In this document: positions 34,350-41,720 of the stretch, piece after piece | Layout: the number at the start of each line of letters is the position of its first letter | Position numbering within the stretch: position 1 is the stretch's first letter | From: Desulfamplus sp964425195 | GTDB taxonomy: Bacteria; Desulfobacterota; Desulfobacteria; Desulfobacterales; Desulfobacteraceae | NCBI GenBank assembly: GCA_964425195.1 | Contig: CAYRLG010000015.1 | Location: forward strand, 1-64,000 | Length of the DNA: 64,000 nt | Direction: 5' to 3' | Notes under the pieces: model-generated | Told to the model about the DNA's origin: nothing | Databases searched by the model: none | What the model saw: the letters and a program-made list of their open reading frames with translations, nothing else | Program-made: the position numbers and the translations under genes

Positions 34350-35480
34350 TCAGTCAAATTTAGGAAGTGGTGGGGGAACACTTTTAAATGAGGCTCTCAT
34401 CTCTTCGATAGTATCTGCTCTCTGCCAACCGTCAAGCCCTTGCCTCCATATCAGCGTAGTTGGCTTAATTTTCTCTTTTCTGATATTTCTAATAATAACT
34501 TTAAGTTCCAGCGGACCAACTCTTTTACCTTTTCCTGCAATATAGTATTCCACAACCGGTTCTATTGCTGGAGGTGCTGGTGGAGTTAAGATAGAAGGGA
34601 AATTACCATCCCCTTGACCAGAGTTGCTTTTCATCGACTCTGCCATAAGATTTGCCATAGCAAATCCCATCCCCATTCCTACACCAGATGCAGAATCTCC
34701 TCCCTGGTTATTTGCAGCTAACTCCATTGCATTAGCACTTTGGAACTTAAAGTAATTATCTAAATTTCCAACAATTCCCATACTGCTTCTTTTATCCATT
34801 GCCTCTTCAACTTCAGTGGGAAAGGAGATATTTTCAACAAGTAGTTTTGTAATATCAAGCCCATATTCTAAAAATTCAGGCGATATAATTTTTGTTAAAA
34901 CTAAAGAGAGTTCATCATAACTTGATGTAAGATCAAGTATGGAGATATTTCTACCTCCTAAGAGATCAGAAAAGCGTGTAATAATAAGGTTTCTAAGCTG
35001 TTCCGTCACCTTTTCGAGAGTAAAATGTCCATCTGTTCCAACAATTTCCCTTATAAAGCGTGCGGGTTCAGATATTTTGACAACATAAGTTCCAAACGCC
35101 CGAAGTCTTACTGGTCCAAACTCAGGGTCTCGTAAAACAACGGGATTTTTTGTACCCCATTTAAGGTTAGTAAAATTTTTTAGATTAACAAAATAGACCT
35201 CTGCCTTAAAAGGGCTATGAAAACCATATTTCCATCCAGCAAGAGTTGAGAGAATTGGTAAGTTATCGGTATCTAAAGTGTAGTGTCCAGATGGAAATAT
35301 ATCTGCAATCTGCCCTCTTTGAACAAATACAGCGGCTTGTGATTGTCTAACAATAAGCTGTGCACCATATTTAATCTCATTGTCATACCTTGGAAATCGG
35401 TAAACCATCGTATTAGACGAGTCATCAATCCACTCAATTATATCAACAAATTCGGCTTTTACCTTATCCCATAGTGCCAT
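34350..35480 (-). CDS. SPFH-domain (virion core-like) protein with C-terminal GYF_2 domain
   Basis: A 376-residue protein. Residues ~25-250 form an SPFH-like region of the bacterial 'virion core protein'/YdjI type (GAQLIVRQSQAAVFVQRGQIADIFPSGHY, LRAFGTYVVKISEP, ITKLLVENISFPTEVEEAMDKRSSMG). A Gly/Met-rich low-complexity linker follows. The C-terminus (~315-370) is a GYF_2 domain (YYIAGKGKRVGPLELKVIIR ... LIWRQGLDGWQRADTIEEM). There is no signal peptide or clear membrane segment. SPFH proteins usually scaffold membrane microdomains. It forms an apparent two-gene operon with the zf-TFIIB protein; the exact role is unknown. Confidence 0.83.
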   Translation of the reverse strand: MALWDKVKAEFVDIIEWIDDSSNTMVYRFPRYDNEIKYGAQLIVRQSQAAVFVQRGQIADIFPSGHYTLDTDNLPILSTLAGWKYGFHSPFKAEVYFVNLKNFTNLKWGTKNPVVLRDPEFGPVRLRAFGTYVVKISEPARFIREIVGTDGHFTLEKVTEQLRNLIITRFSDLLGGRNISILDLTSSYDELSLVLTKIISPEFLEYGLDITKLLVENISFPTEVEEAMDKRSSMGIVGNLDNYFKFQSANAMELAANNQGGDSASGVGMGMGFAMANLMAESMKSNSGQGDGNFPSILTPPAPPAIEPVVEYYIAGKGKRVGPLELKVIIRNIRKEKIKPTTLIWRQGLDGWQRADTIEEMRASFKSVPPPLPKFD

Positions 35481-35635
35481 GGTATTTTCCTTATCTGCTC
35501 CCTCTTATTGTCATAGTGATTCATCAAAATTTTTAAAGTGTTAGATTTATCTGCTTTTTTGAAGAATATCTAATACCACTGTTCTGTGCAATAAAAAAAC
35601 ATTGCAACATATACATTTTTAAAGTAAGGCATTAC

Positions 35636-35671
35636 CCTTTGATTTTATCCATAAATTGATAAAATCAAAGG
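35636..35671. promoter_or_regulatory. Perfect 14-bp palindrome in a divergent intergenic region
   Basis: CCTTTGATTTTATC (35636-35649) / GATAAAATCAAAGG (35658-35671) with an 8-base loop. It lies between the divergent SPFH and AEC transporter genes, so it does not follow any gene end and is more likely an operator or leader structure than a terminator. Confidence 0.45.
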
Positions 35672-35741
35672 AGAAGTAACACACTGTCTTATTAAAAAAT
35701 TTACAATTATAATAGAAGCGTAATTGAGGTTTAATAATCCC

Positions 35742-36761
35742 ATGCAGATATTTTCAACAATTATACCAATTTTTTTGATAATTTTTATTGGCTGGTTGAT
35801 AAGAAAAAGAGAGTTTATGCCAGTTTCATTTCTTGTACCTGCAAACAAGATTGTCTATTACATTGCGATTCCTGCGATGATATTTAGTGCTGTTGCAAAA
35901 GCATCATTTCACGATGAGTTCAATATAAAAATTTTATTTATAACATTTACATCTCTTTTTATCGTGGCAGGTAGTGCATGGCTTGTGACAGCAATATCTA
36001 ATATTCCAAAAAGAATGAAAGGCACCTTTATTCAAAGTTCCTTTCATGGAAATTTTGGATATATAGGTCTTGCAGTTGTATTTTACTACCTTGGTGATTC
36101 AGGATTTGCAAATGCCAGTATATTTGCAGGATTTATAATGATACTGCAAAACATGTTAGCAGTTGCTGTTTTACAGTTGTACTCAGGCAATGGAGATAGT
36201 TCTGTAAAATATGAAAACGTAGAATATGAAAACAATGATAGAATAGATAGCTCTTTAGATTCAAATAGTAATTCTCGAAAATATAAACAACAGACAAAAA
36301 AAGAGATATTAGCAGCAAATCTTAGAGCAATTGTAAGGCATCCCATAATTTTATCTGCAATAGGTGGAATAATCTTTTCTCTATCTGAGATACCACTACC
36401 TATGCTTGTTGACAGAACACTATCTATCTTAAGTGGCATGGCATTACCTCTTGCTCTACTTTTGATAGGCGCAACAATTTCGTTTAAAGTAATCTGCTCT
36501 TACATGTTGCAGATCGTAGAGATAAGTTTTTTCAAATTAATTTTAATGCCAGGGATCGGAGTTTTACTATTTTACCTGTTCTCAATTCCTCCATCTGAAT
36601 ACCTTCCAGCATTAATATTGCTTGCATCTCCTACTGCAACAATGGTCTATGTCATGTCACAGGAGATGGATGGAGATCCAGATTTTGCAGTTGCAGCCCT
36701 CTCTGCCTGCACTATGCTCTCGGCAGTAAGCTTTACGATCTGGTTAAATATTTTATCTTGA
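35742..36761 (+). CDS. AEC family transporter (auxin efflux carrier/malate permease type)
   Basis: A ~339-residue inner-membrane carrier with about ten transmembrane helices in two five-helix halves. The N-terminal half starts FSTIIPIFLIIFIGWLIRKR and has VYYIAIPAMIFSAVAK. The C-terminal half has LPLALLLIGATIS and YLPALILLASPTATMVYVMS, typical of the family. A ~45-residue polar insertion rich in Asn, Ser, Glu and Tyr (about 36185-36300) extends the central cytoplasmic loop. The ATG at 35742 is preferred; a TTG at 35724 is an alternative. Substrates in the family are organic anions, but this one is not determinable. Confidence 0.85.
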   Translation: MQIFSTIIPIFLIIFIGWLIRKREFMPVSFLVPANKIVYYIAIPAMIFSAVAKASFHDEFNIKILFITFTSLFIVAGSAWLVTAISNIPKRMKGTFIQSSFHGNFGYIGLAVVFYYLGDSGFANASIFAGFIMILQNMLAVAVLQLYSGNGDSSVKYENVEYENNDRIDSSLDSNSNSRKYKQQTKKEILAANLRAIVRHPIILSAIGGIIFSLSEIPLPMLVDRTLSILSGMALPLALLLIGATISFKVICSYMLQIVEISFFKLILMPGIGVLLFYLFSIPPSEYLPALILLASPTATMVYVMSQEMDGDPDFAVAALSACTMLSAVSFTIWLNILS

Positions 36762-36911
36762 GCCAATCAAAGCCCAGGATAGATTGTCTATCTTACTATT
36801 CTGATTACAATAAAAAAGATATTATTGACATCTAATTTAAAGATAACTTAGAGAAATTGGGCAACAAAATTGTAATAATTTAAAGGTAGAATCTCTTAGA
36901 AAGCAAAACAG

Positions 36912-37718
36912 ATGAAAAAAAATTTCAAACTTATAATAGAATATGATGGAACAGGTTTTGCTGGCTGGCAGGTTCAGAAAAACGGCTTAACAGTTCAAGG
37001 AGAGCTTGAAAAAGCAATATCCCTTATTCTTAATCAACCAATTAGAATTACTGGCTCAGGCAGAACAGATGCCGGAGTCCATGCGATGGGTCAAGTTGCA
37101 AATTTTCATGCCAATACAGAGATCTCTCCTAAAAATTTGTTAAAAGGACTTAACAGTATAATAAAAACTCCTATTGTAATAAGATCGTGCCATATCGTCT
37201 CTCCTAACTTTCATGCACGATACAGTGCTCTTTCAAAGGAGTATCACTATCATATTTTAAACAGTGATACTAATTATGCTGTGGGAAGAGATTATATCTG
37301 GCATATAAAGATACCTCTTGATATTGAAAAAATAAATAGATGTTGTGCAATGCTTATTGGTGATCATGATTTTAAATCATTTGAGGCAAGTGGAAGTCCA
37401 AGAGAACATACGATCAGAACAATATATAATGCACAGATGGACTGTTATGAAAAAAACTACAGTTACCTAAGAGATACAAAAAGCTATCTTATAGGCAATA
37501 ACAATATAAATTCTAACAAACATCTTGTATTTAAGATTAGAGGAAGTGGTTTTTTACGTTTTATGGTGAGAAATATATTAGGCACACTTGTGATGGTAGG
37601 ATTATCACGAATAACTGTCGATGCTTTCAAAGATATCCTAAATGCAAAAGATAGAACCCTTGCCGGTGCAACTGCTCCAGCAAGGGGACTTTTTTTGATG
37701 TGTGTAAATTATGATTGA
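36912..37718 (+). CDS. truA: tRNA pseudouridine(38-40) synthase TruA
   Basis: It converts U38, U39 and U40 of tRNA anticodon stems to pseudouridine. It is 268 residues, the normal length. The catalytic Asp is Asp53 in GSGRTDAGVHAMGQ. IEYDGTGFAGWQ at the N-terminus and GSGFLRFMVRNILGTLVMVG near the end are family signatures. A ~25-residue Asn/Tyr/Ser-rich loop (about 37450-37525) is inserted before the FKIRGSGF strand. Its 3' end overlaps the convergent aminotransferase gene by 10 bp. Confidence 0.96.
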   Translation: MKKNFKLIIEYDGTGFAGWQVQKNGLTVQGELEKAISLILNQPIRITGSGRTDAGVHAMGQVANFHANTEISPKNLLKGLNSIIKTPIVIRSCHIVSPNFHARYSALSKEYHYHILNSDTNYAVGRDYIWHIKIPLDIEKINRCCAMLIGDHDFKSFEASGSPREHTIRTIYNAQMDCYEKNYSYLRDTKSYLIGNNNINSNKHLVFKIRGSGFLRFMVRNILGTLVMVGLSRITVDAFKDILNAKDRTLAGATAPARGLFLMCVNYD

Positions 37719-39067
37719 TTTTTTCTTAAGTCGTCGATTCCCTGAAGAACCATATCAAAAAGCTCTTTTACCTGCTCTTTTTCAAGGCAGGAAAATGCAA
37801 CTCTTATATTGTTACTACCAATTGAGATAAGACCAATACCATATTTATTTAGCATGTGTAAACGTAATGTCTCAGCATCAACATCTTTGAGGCGTATGCA
37901 CATGAAATAACCAGAATTGAATGGATATACATCCCAAGCTCCATCGTATTCAGAAGACTTTAATACCTCTTTTATTGTTACGGCTCTTGATTTAAGCAGA
38001 TCAAATTTTTCCTGTTTATATTCAGGGTATTTCTCATTCTCCATAGATTTGAGTACAATTGATTGGCTAAGATGAGAAACATTAGAGACACAACCTCTTA
38101 TACATCCAGCAGTTTTTTTCTCCAAGGCTAAGTAAAGATCGCTTAAACCAGACTCTTCACCACAACAGCTAAAATTTGTGGAAGATAAATCCAATCCGAT
38201 TCCATAAGTTACAAAACCGGTACGAAGCCCCCAAACATAATCTTCTTTAGTTGCCCCATCCAACTTTACAGCAACAAGTCGTTTATCAGCTCCAGCAAAT
38301 AGTGAAAACAGAGACTCCTTCATAGTCTTATCTTCAAAAAATAGACCAAAATAGGCATCATCACACCCTACAACAACATTAGTTCCACCTTTAGCAATGT
38401 TTATTATAATATTGGCTATCCTATTTGCCTCTTCAACAGAGACAGTATATCCCGTAGGATTATGAGGAAAATTGAGTAGAGTAATAATTTTCTTATTTTT
38501 AGAAGCCTCTTGGAGCATGATTGCTTCAAATGCGTCAATATCCATCTGCTTTAAATCAGGTGTATAGGTGTTATACTGGACAATTTTGGCACGATTTCTG
38601 ACACCAAAGGTCATGCTGTAGTTACCCCACATCATATCAGGTAATATGACGGTATCGCCAGCGTCAATCCATAAATCAGCAAAAGTACTTACTGCATGGG
38701 TGATACCTCCTGTAACTACTGGCAAGCTTATCTGCTTTCCATTAAGAGAAGGATTTTTTTGGAAAAGAGCACTTTTCCATCTCTCTCTAAGTTCAGGTAT
38801 GCCAAACGATGAGGCGTAGGGAAGAAAATCATCAGGTGCAATGCCATTAATAAGAGCTGTAACAGAGGATAAAGCCATCACTTTATTATTCTGCTTTGCT
38901 ATACCTATAGTGGCATTTATTTTATGAGCTTTTTGTTTGGCTTCAGCACTCTGAGTCAATATCCCTTTAGGAAAATAGAGTTTTTTACCCATTTCGGATA
39001 ACATCTCAAAAACATAGGGATTTATTTTTTCTATAATAGCATTTAATTCTACGGCAAGAGGATTCAT
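37709..39067 (-). CDS. Class I/II aminotransferase (PLP-dependent)
   Basis: A 452-residue fold-type I PLP enzyme. Visible motifs are ITHAVSTFADLWIDAGDTVILPD (cofactor-binding strand), LLNFPHNPTGYTVS (the Asn that contacts PLP), GCDDAYFGLFF, and the Schiff-base Lys in KLDGATKEDYVWGLRTGF. The start at 39067 (MNPLAVEL) has AGGAA ~10 bases upstream. A longer frame reaches 39271, but its extra part only overlaps the PxxKW gene and is not family-like. It follows that gene on the same strand by 31 bp. The amino donor and acceptor are not clear. Confidence 0.87.
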   Translation of the reverse strand: MNPLAVELNAIIEKINPYVFEMLSEMGKKLYFPKGILTQSAEAKQKAHKINATIGIAKQNNKVMALSSVTALINGIAPDDFLPYASSFGIPELRERWKSALFQKNPSLNGKQISLPVVTGGITHAVSTFADLWIDAGDTVILPDMMWGNYSMTFGVRNRAKIVQYNTYTPDLKQMDIDAFEAIMLQEASKNKKIITLLNFPHNPTGYTVSVEEANRIANIIINIAKGGTNVVVGCDDAYFGLFFEDKTMKESLFSLFAGADKRLVAVKLDGATKEDYVWGLRTGFVTYGIGLDLSSTNFSCCGEESGLSDLYLALEKKTAGCIRGCVSNVSHLSQSIVLKSMENEKYPEYKQEKFDLLKSRAVTIKEVLKSSEYDGAWDVYPFNSGYFMCIRLKDVDAETLRLHMLNKYGIGLISIGSNNIRVAFSCLEKEQVKELFDMVLQGIDDLRKNQS

Positions 39068-39098
39068 TGTAAATAGGTTTCCTGATATATAGCTGGAA

Positions 39099-39371
39099 TT
39101 ATTTTCTTTTTGATGCCTTAATTGGATTGAGCTTCTGTTTCTTAACTTCAACAACAACTTTTTCATGTGTTGCAAGGTTACAGATACCATTTTTCCACTT
39201 AATTGAAGGTTCTGGAGCTGCGGCACAAAATTTTCCATTAGCGTTTTCCACAACTCTCTGACATCCCTCACACCGCTCTACTATAGGCTTGCACTCTCCT
39301 CCGTTATATTTACAGCCATTGGCAGACATAAAAACACATTCATCACCATTTCTTACAGTTGTACAGATCAT
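39099..39371 (-). CDS. PxxKW family cysteine-rich protein
   Basis: A 90-residue protein with eight Cys residues (C3, C12, C20, C27, C34, C37, C48, C63) and the defining PxxKW motif (PEPSIKWKNGICNLATH), followed by a basic C-terminus. Spacing such as CKPIVERCEGCQRVV suggests metal binding. This small family is found chiefly in sulfate-reducing and related Desulfobacterota; its function is unknown. It is preceded by a terminator-like hairpin and followed at 31 bp by the aminotransferase gene, so the two may share a transcript. Confidence 0.85.
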   Translation of the reverse strand: MICTTVRNGDECVFMSANGCKYNGGECKPIVERCEGCQRVVENANGKFCAAAPEPSIKWKNGICNLATHEKVVVEVKKQKLNPIKASKRK

Positions 39372-39405
39372 TTATTTAACCCCATATATTTTTTTCAAAA
39401 ATAAT

Positions 39406-39423
39406 GGAAACCATTTGGTTTCC
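39406..39423 (-). terminator. Short terminator hairpin after the acyl-CoA synthetase gene
   Basis: GGAAACCA (39406-39413) / TGGTTTCC (39416-39423). Read on the minus strand, the hairpin is followed by ATTATTTTTG. It separates the acyl-CoA synthetase from the PxxKW gene. Confidence 0.6.
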
Positions 39424-39549
39424 GCAAGTACTATTTTTAACCAATCTTTTTTTGAACGAAGCAATATACCATTATCCAATAATATGTCAATACTTTGATA
39501 ACTTAGACAACATCAATTCTAAGAGAGTATGTTTTTTATCTCTATACAT

Positions 39550-41082
39550 TTAGCATTTATTTGATTTGTACATATTTCTCATATCACGTTTTAGAATTTT
39601 TCCAGCCACATTAAGAGGAAACTCCTTCATAAACATTACATCATGCACTCGCTGAAATTTAGCATCAACTCTGTCATTAATCCACTTAATCAATGTATTA
39701 GGTTCTAATTCAGAATTAGGTGCTGGAACTACCGCAGCTATAGGTACCTCTCCCCATTTATCATCAGGAATACCAATAACTGCAACCTGATTTACCTCTG
39801 GGTGCTGAATGACCACCTCTTCAATATCTTTAGGATAGACATTTACTCCACCTGAGATAATCATATCTTTCATACGATCAACAAGAAACAAAAATCCTTC
39901 ATCATCAACATATCCAAGATCGCCTGTATGTAACCATCCATCGATAATAGCCTTTTGCGTTAAATCTGGACGATTGTAATATCCAGCCATAATCATGGGG
40001 CTTTTACCACATATCTCTCCAATCTCTCCTGGTAAGCACTCTTCTCCATTAGGGCGTAAAATCCGCATTGACATAAATGGTGCAGGCACACCTACAGAAC
40101 CAACTTTTCTGATAGCATCATGCTTATCAAGAATGGTCATAAACCCTTCTGTTAATCCATAAAGTTCATAGAATACACCCGGCAGCACTTTATTTAAACG
40201 ATGTTTATACTCCATAAGGAGCGGTGCCCCCACGTTATGTATCATCTCTAAAGATGCCAATTTTTCAGGTGAAAACTCATCACTATTTAGTATTGCCATG
40301 ATCTGAGCTGGAACCATAACAATATGTGTCACCTTTTCTCTTTCAATATCTCGAATTACCTGTTCTGGGTCAAATGTTTTATGGAGAATATAGGTAGCCC
40401 CCAAGAACATCCAAGGCATAAGATCAAGCATTGCTCCGTTAAATACAATTGCACCTGCATGGAGTACAACACTCTCTGGAGTCATTCTCCATGATGAAGA
40501 AAAGATTGTACAATACATAGCCCTTACATAATGAGTATGTACAATACCTTTAGGTTCTCCTGTTGTACCACTTGAATACATAATGTTGTAGATATCATTG
40601 TCATCTAAAATAACCCCTTCTGGATTCTCCTCAGATGAGTCTGCTATAAAATCATCATAGGATTTAAAACCTTTCCTGTTTTTCTTAAGACCAACTAAAA
40701 TATAGCGATCATCTTTAATATATGGAAGGTCGCCTCTGATGATATCCAACGTATCTGCAAAAGAGGCATCTGCAATTACCATTAAAGTATCTGAGCTTTG
40801 GAGAAGAGATGAAAGACCACTCTCTTTTAGCATGGTGCTGGAGGGTACAATTACAAGTCCTGTCTTTGCAGCAGCCCAATATGCAGCCATTAGCACAACA
40901 CAATTAGGCAACAAGGTTGCGAATTTGTCCCCTTTTTTAAGCCCAGAATTCAAAAGAGCATTAGCCAGTCTATTAACATATCTGTTGAACTCACGATAAT
41001 TAAAACGCTCATCACCACAAACAAAAGCTGTATGATCTGGACGATATTTTGCGTGATGAGAAAGAAGGATGCCAATATCCAT
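39550..41082 (-). CDS. AMP-dependent acyl-CoA synthetase (fatty acid--CoA ligase family)
   Basis: A 510-residue class I adenylate-forming enzyme that activates a carboxylic acid with ATP and joins it to CoA. The P-loop-like AMP motif is IMYSSGTTGEPKGIVHTH. YELYGLTEGF is the A5 motif. GWLHTGDLGYVDDEGFLFLVDRMKDMIISGGVNVYPKDIEE covers the A7-A8 hinge, and the catalytic Lys is in NVAGKILKRDMR. The length and motifs fit medium/long-chain or aromatic acid ligases; the acid is not identifiable. It is monocistronic, ending at the hairpin 39406-39423. Confidence 0.92.
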   Translation of the reverse strand: MDIGILLSHHAKYRPDHTAFVCGDERFNYREFNRYVNRLANALLNSGLKKGDKFATLLPNCVVLMAAYWAAAKTGLVIVPSSTMLKESGLSSLLQSSDTLMVIADASFADTLDIIRGDLPYIKDDRYILVGLKKNRKGFKSYDDFIADSSEENPEGVILDDNDIYNIMYSSGTTGEPKGIVHTHYVRAMYCTIFSSSWRMTPESVVLHAGAIVFNGAMLDLMPWMFLGATYILHKTFDPEQVIRDIEREKVTHIVMVPAQIMAILNSDEFSPEKLASLEMIHNVGAPLLMEYKHRLNKVLPGVFYELYGLTEGFMTILDKHDAIRKVGSVGVPAPFMSMRILRPNGEECLPGEIGEICGKSPMIMAGYYNRPDLTQKAIIDGWLHTGDLGYVDDEGFLFLVDRMKDMIISGGVNVYPKDIEEVVIQHPEVNQVAVIGIPDDKWGEVPIAAVVPAPNSELEPNTLIKWINDRVDAKFQRVHDVMFMKEFPLNVAGKILKRDMRNMYKSNKC

Positions 41083-41127
41083 AGCTATTTCTCCTTAAAA
41101 AAATTTTATTTGTTAATAAACTCAGAA

Positions 41128-41532
41128 TTATTTAGATTTTACCAATACATGATTTAGTACTTTTGCAAGCTGTTGACGACTCTCGTCAGGAGGTAGGATA
41201 AATTCGCATCCAACATCATAATCTATAAGATTTGCAGAGTGGTTAATTGCTATCCATTTTATAGTTGCCCTCTCCTTTAAAGCTACCCACCTAAAATCCA
41301 CATCTGGAACTTTACACTCTACTATAACTTCAAGTTCAATATCTCTTCCCGGCTCAATATAGTTAGCTGAAAAAAAGCCAAAACCATTTACACTGATATC
41401 TTTTAGTAATCCGGTGTAGTCTCTATTATTATAATGATATTGAAACAGAACCTCTACTGGAACAAGCATTTTAACAGGTACACGTTCAACGGCTCTCTTA
41501 GTTTGTTTAAACAATTTAAATAAATTTAGCAT
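41128..41532 (-). CDS. PilZ-domain protein, probable c-di-GMP receptor
   Basis: A 134-residue protein with a complete PilZ signature: RAVER (RxxxR) near residue 15 and DISVNG ([D/N]xSxxG) near residue 50, so c-di-GMP binding is likely. The remainder is beta-rich with a C-terminal helix. The start ATG at 41532 is chosen since GAGG lies 9 bases upstream; an ATG five codons earlier has no such site. It diverges from the channel/type I secretion cluster across a 188-bp shared region, suggesting that surface adhesion is under c-di-GMP control (inference). Confidence 0.83.
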   Translation of the reverse strand: MLNLFKLFKQTKRAVERVPVKMLVPVEVLFQYHYNNRDYTGLLKDISVNGFGFFSANYIEPGRDIELEVIVECKVPDVDFRWVALKERATIKWIAINHSANLIDYDVGCEFILPPDESRQQLAKVLNHVLVKSK

Positions 41533-41623
41533 GTTGCCCAACCTCATAATCGATATTTTTTATTTAAATTTGTTATAATCAAACGTACTATTTTAAGTCA
41601 AGGTAAATTCTAATGTTGATTAC

Positions 41624-41652
41624 TTGACAAAAACTGTTGCTATAGGTTTAAT
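41624..41652 (+). promoter_or_regulatory. Sigma70-type promoter of the channel/type I secretion cluster
   Basis: A consensus -35 TTGACA (41624-41629), a 17-bp spacer, then TTTAAT (41647-41652; 5 of 6 match to TATAAT). The predicted start near 41659 leaves a ~60-base leader with AAGGAG 5 bases before the GTG start at 41721. It is the best promoter-like match I found in the window. Confidence 0.6.
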
Positions 41653-41720
41653 TAAAATTAATAAAAACAATAACCATATTTCAACTACTCTACTCATTAA
41701 AAACTTTTCAAGGAGTCACA

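Noticed and set aside
39068..39271. N-terminal extension of the aminotransferase
   Set aside because: The extra 68 codons overlap the PxxKW gene in another frame and do not resemble the family; a good start lies at 39067.
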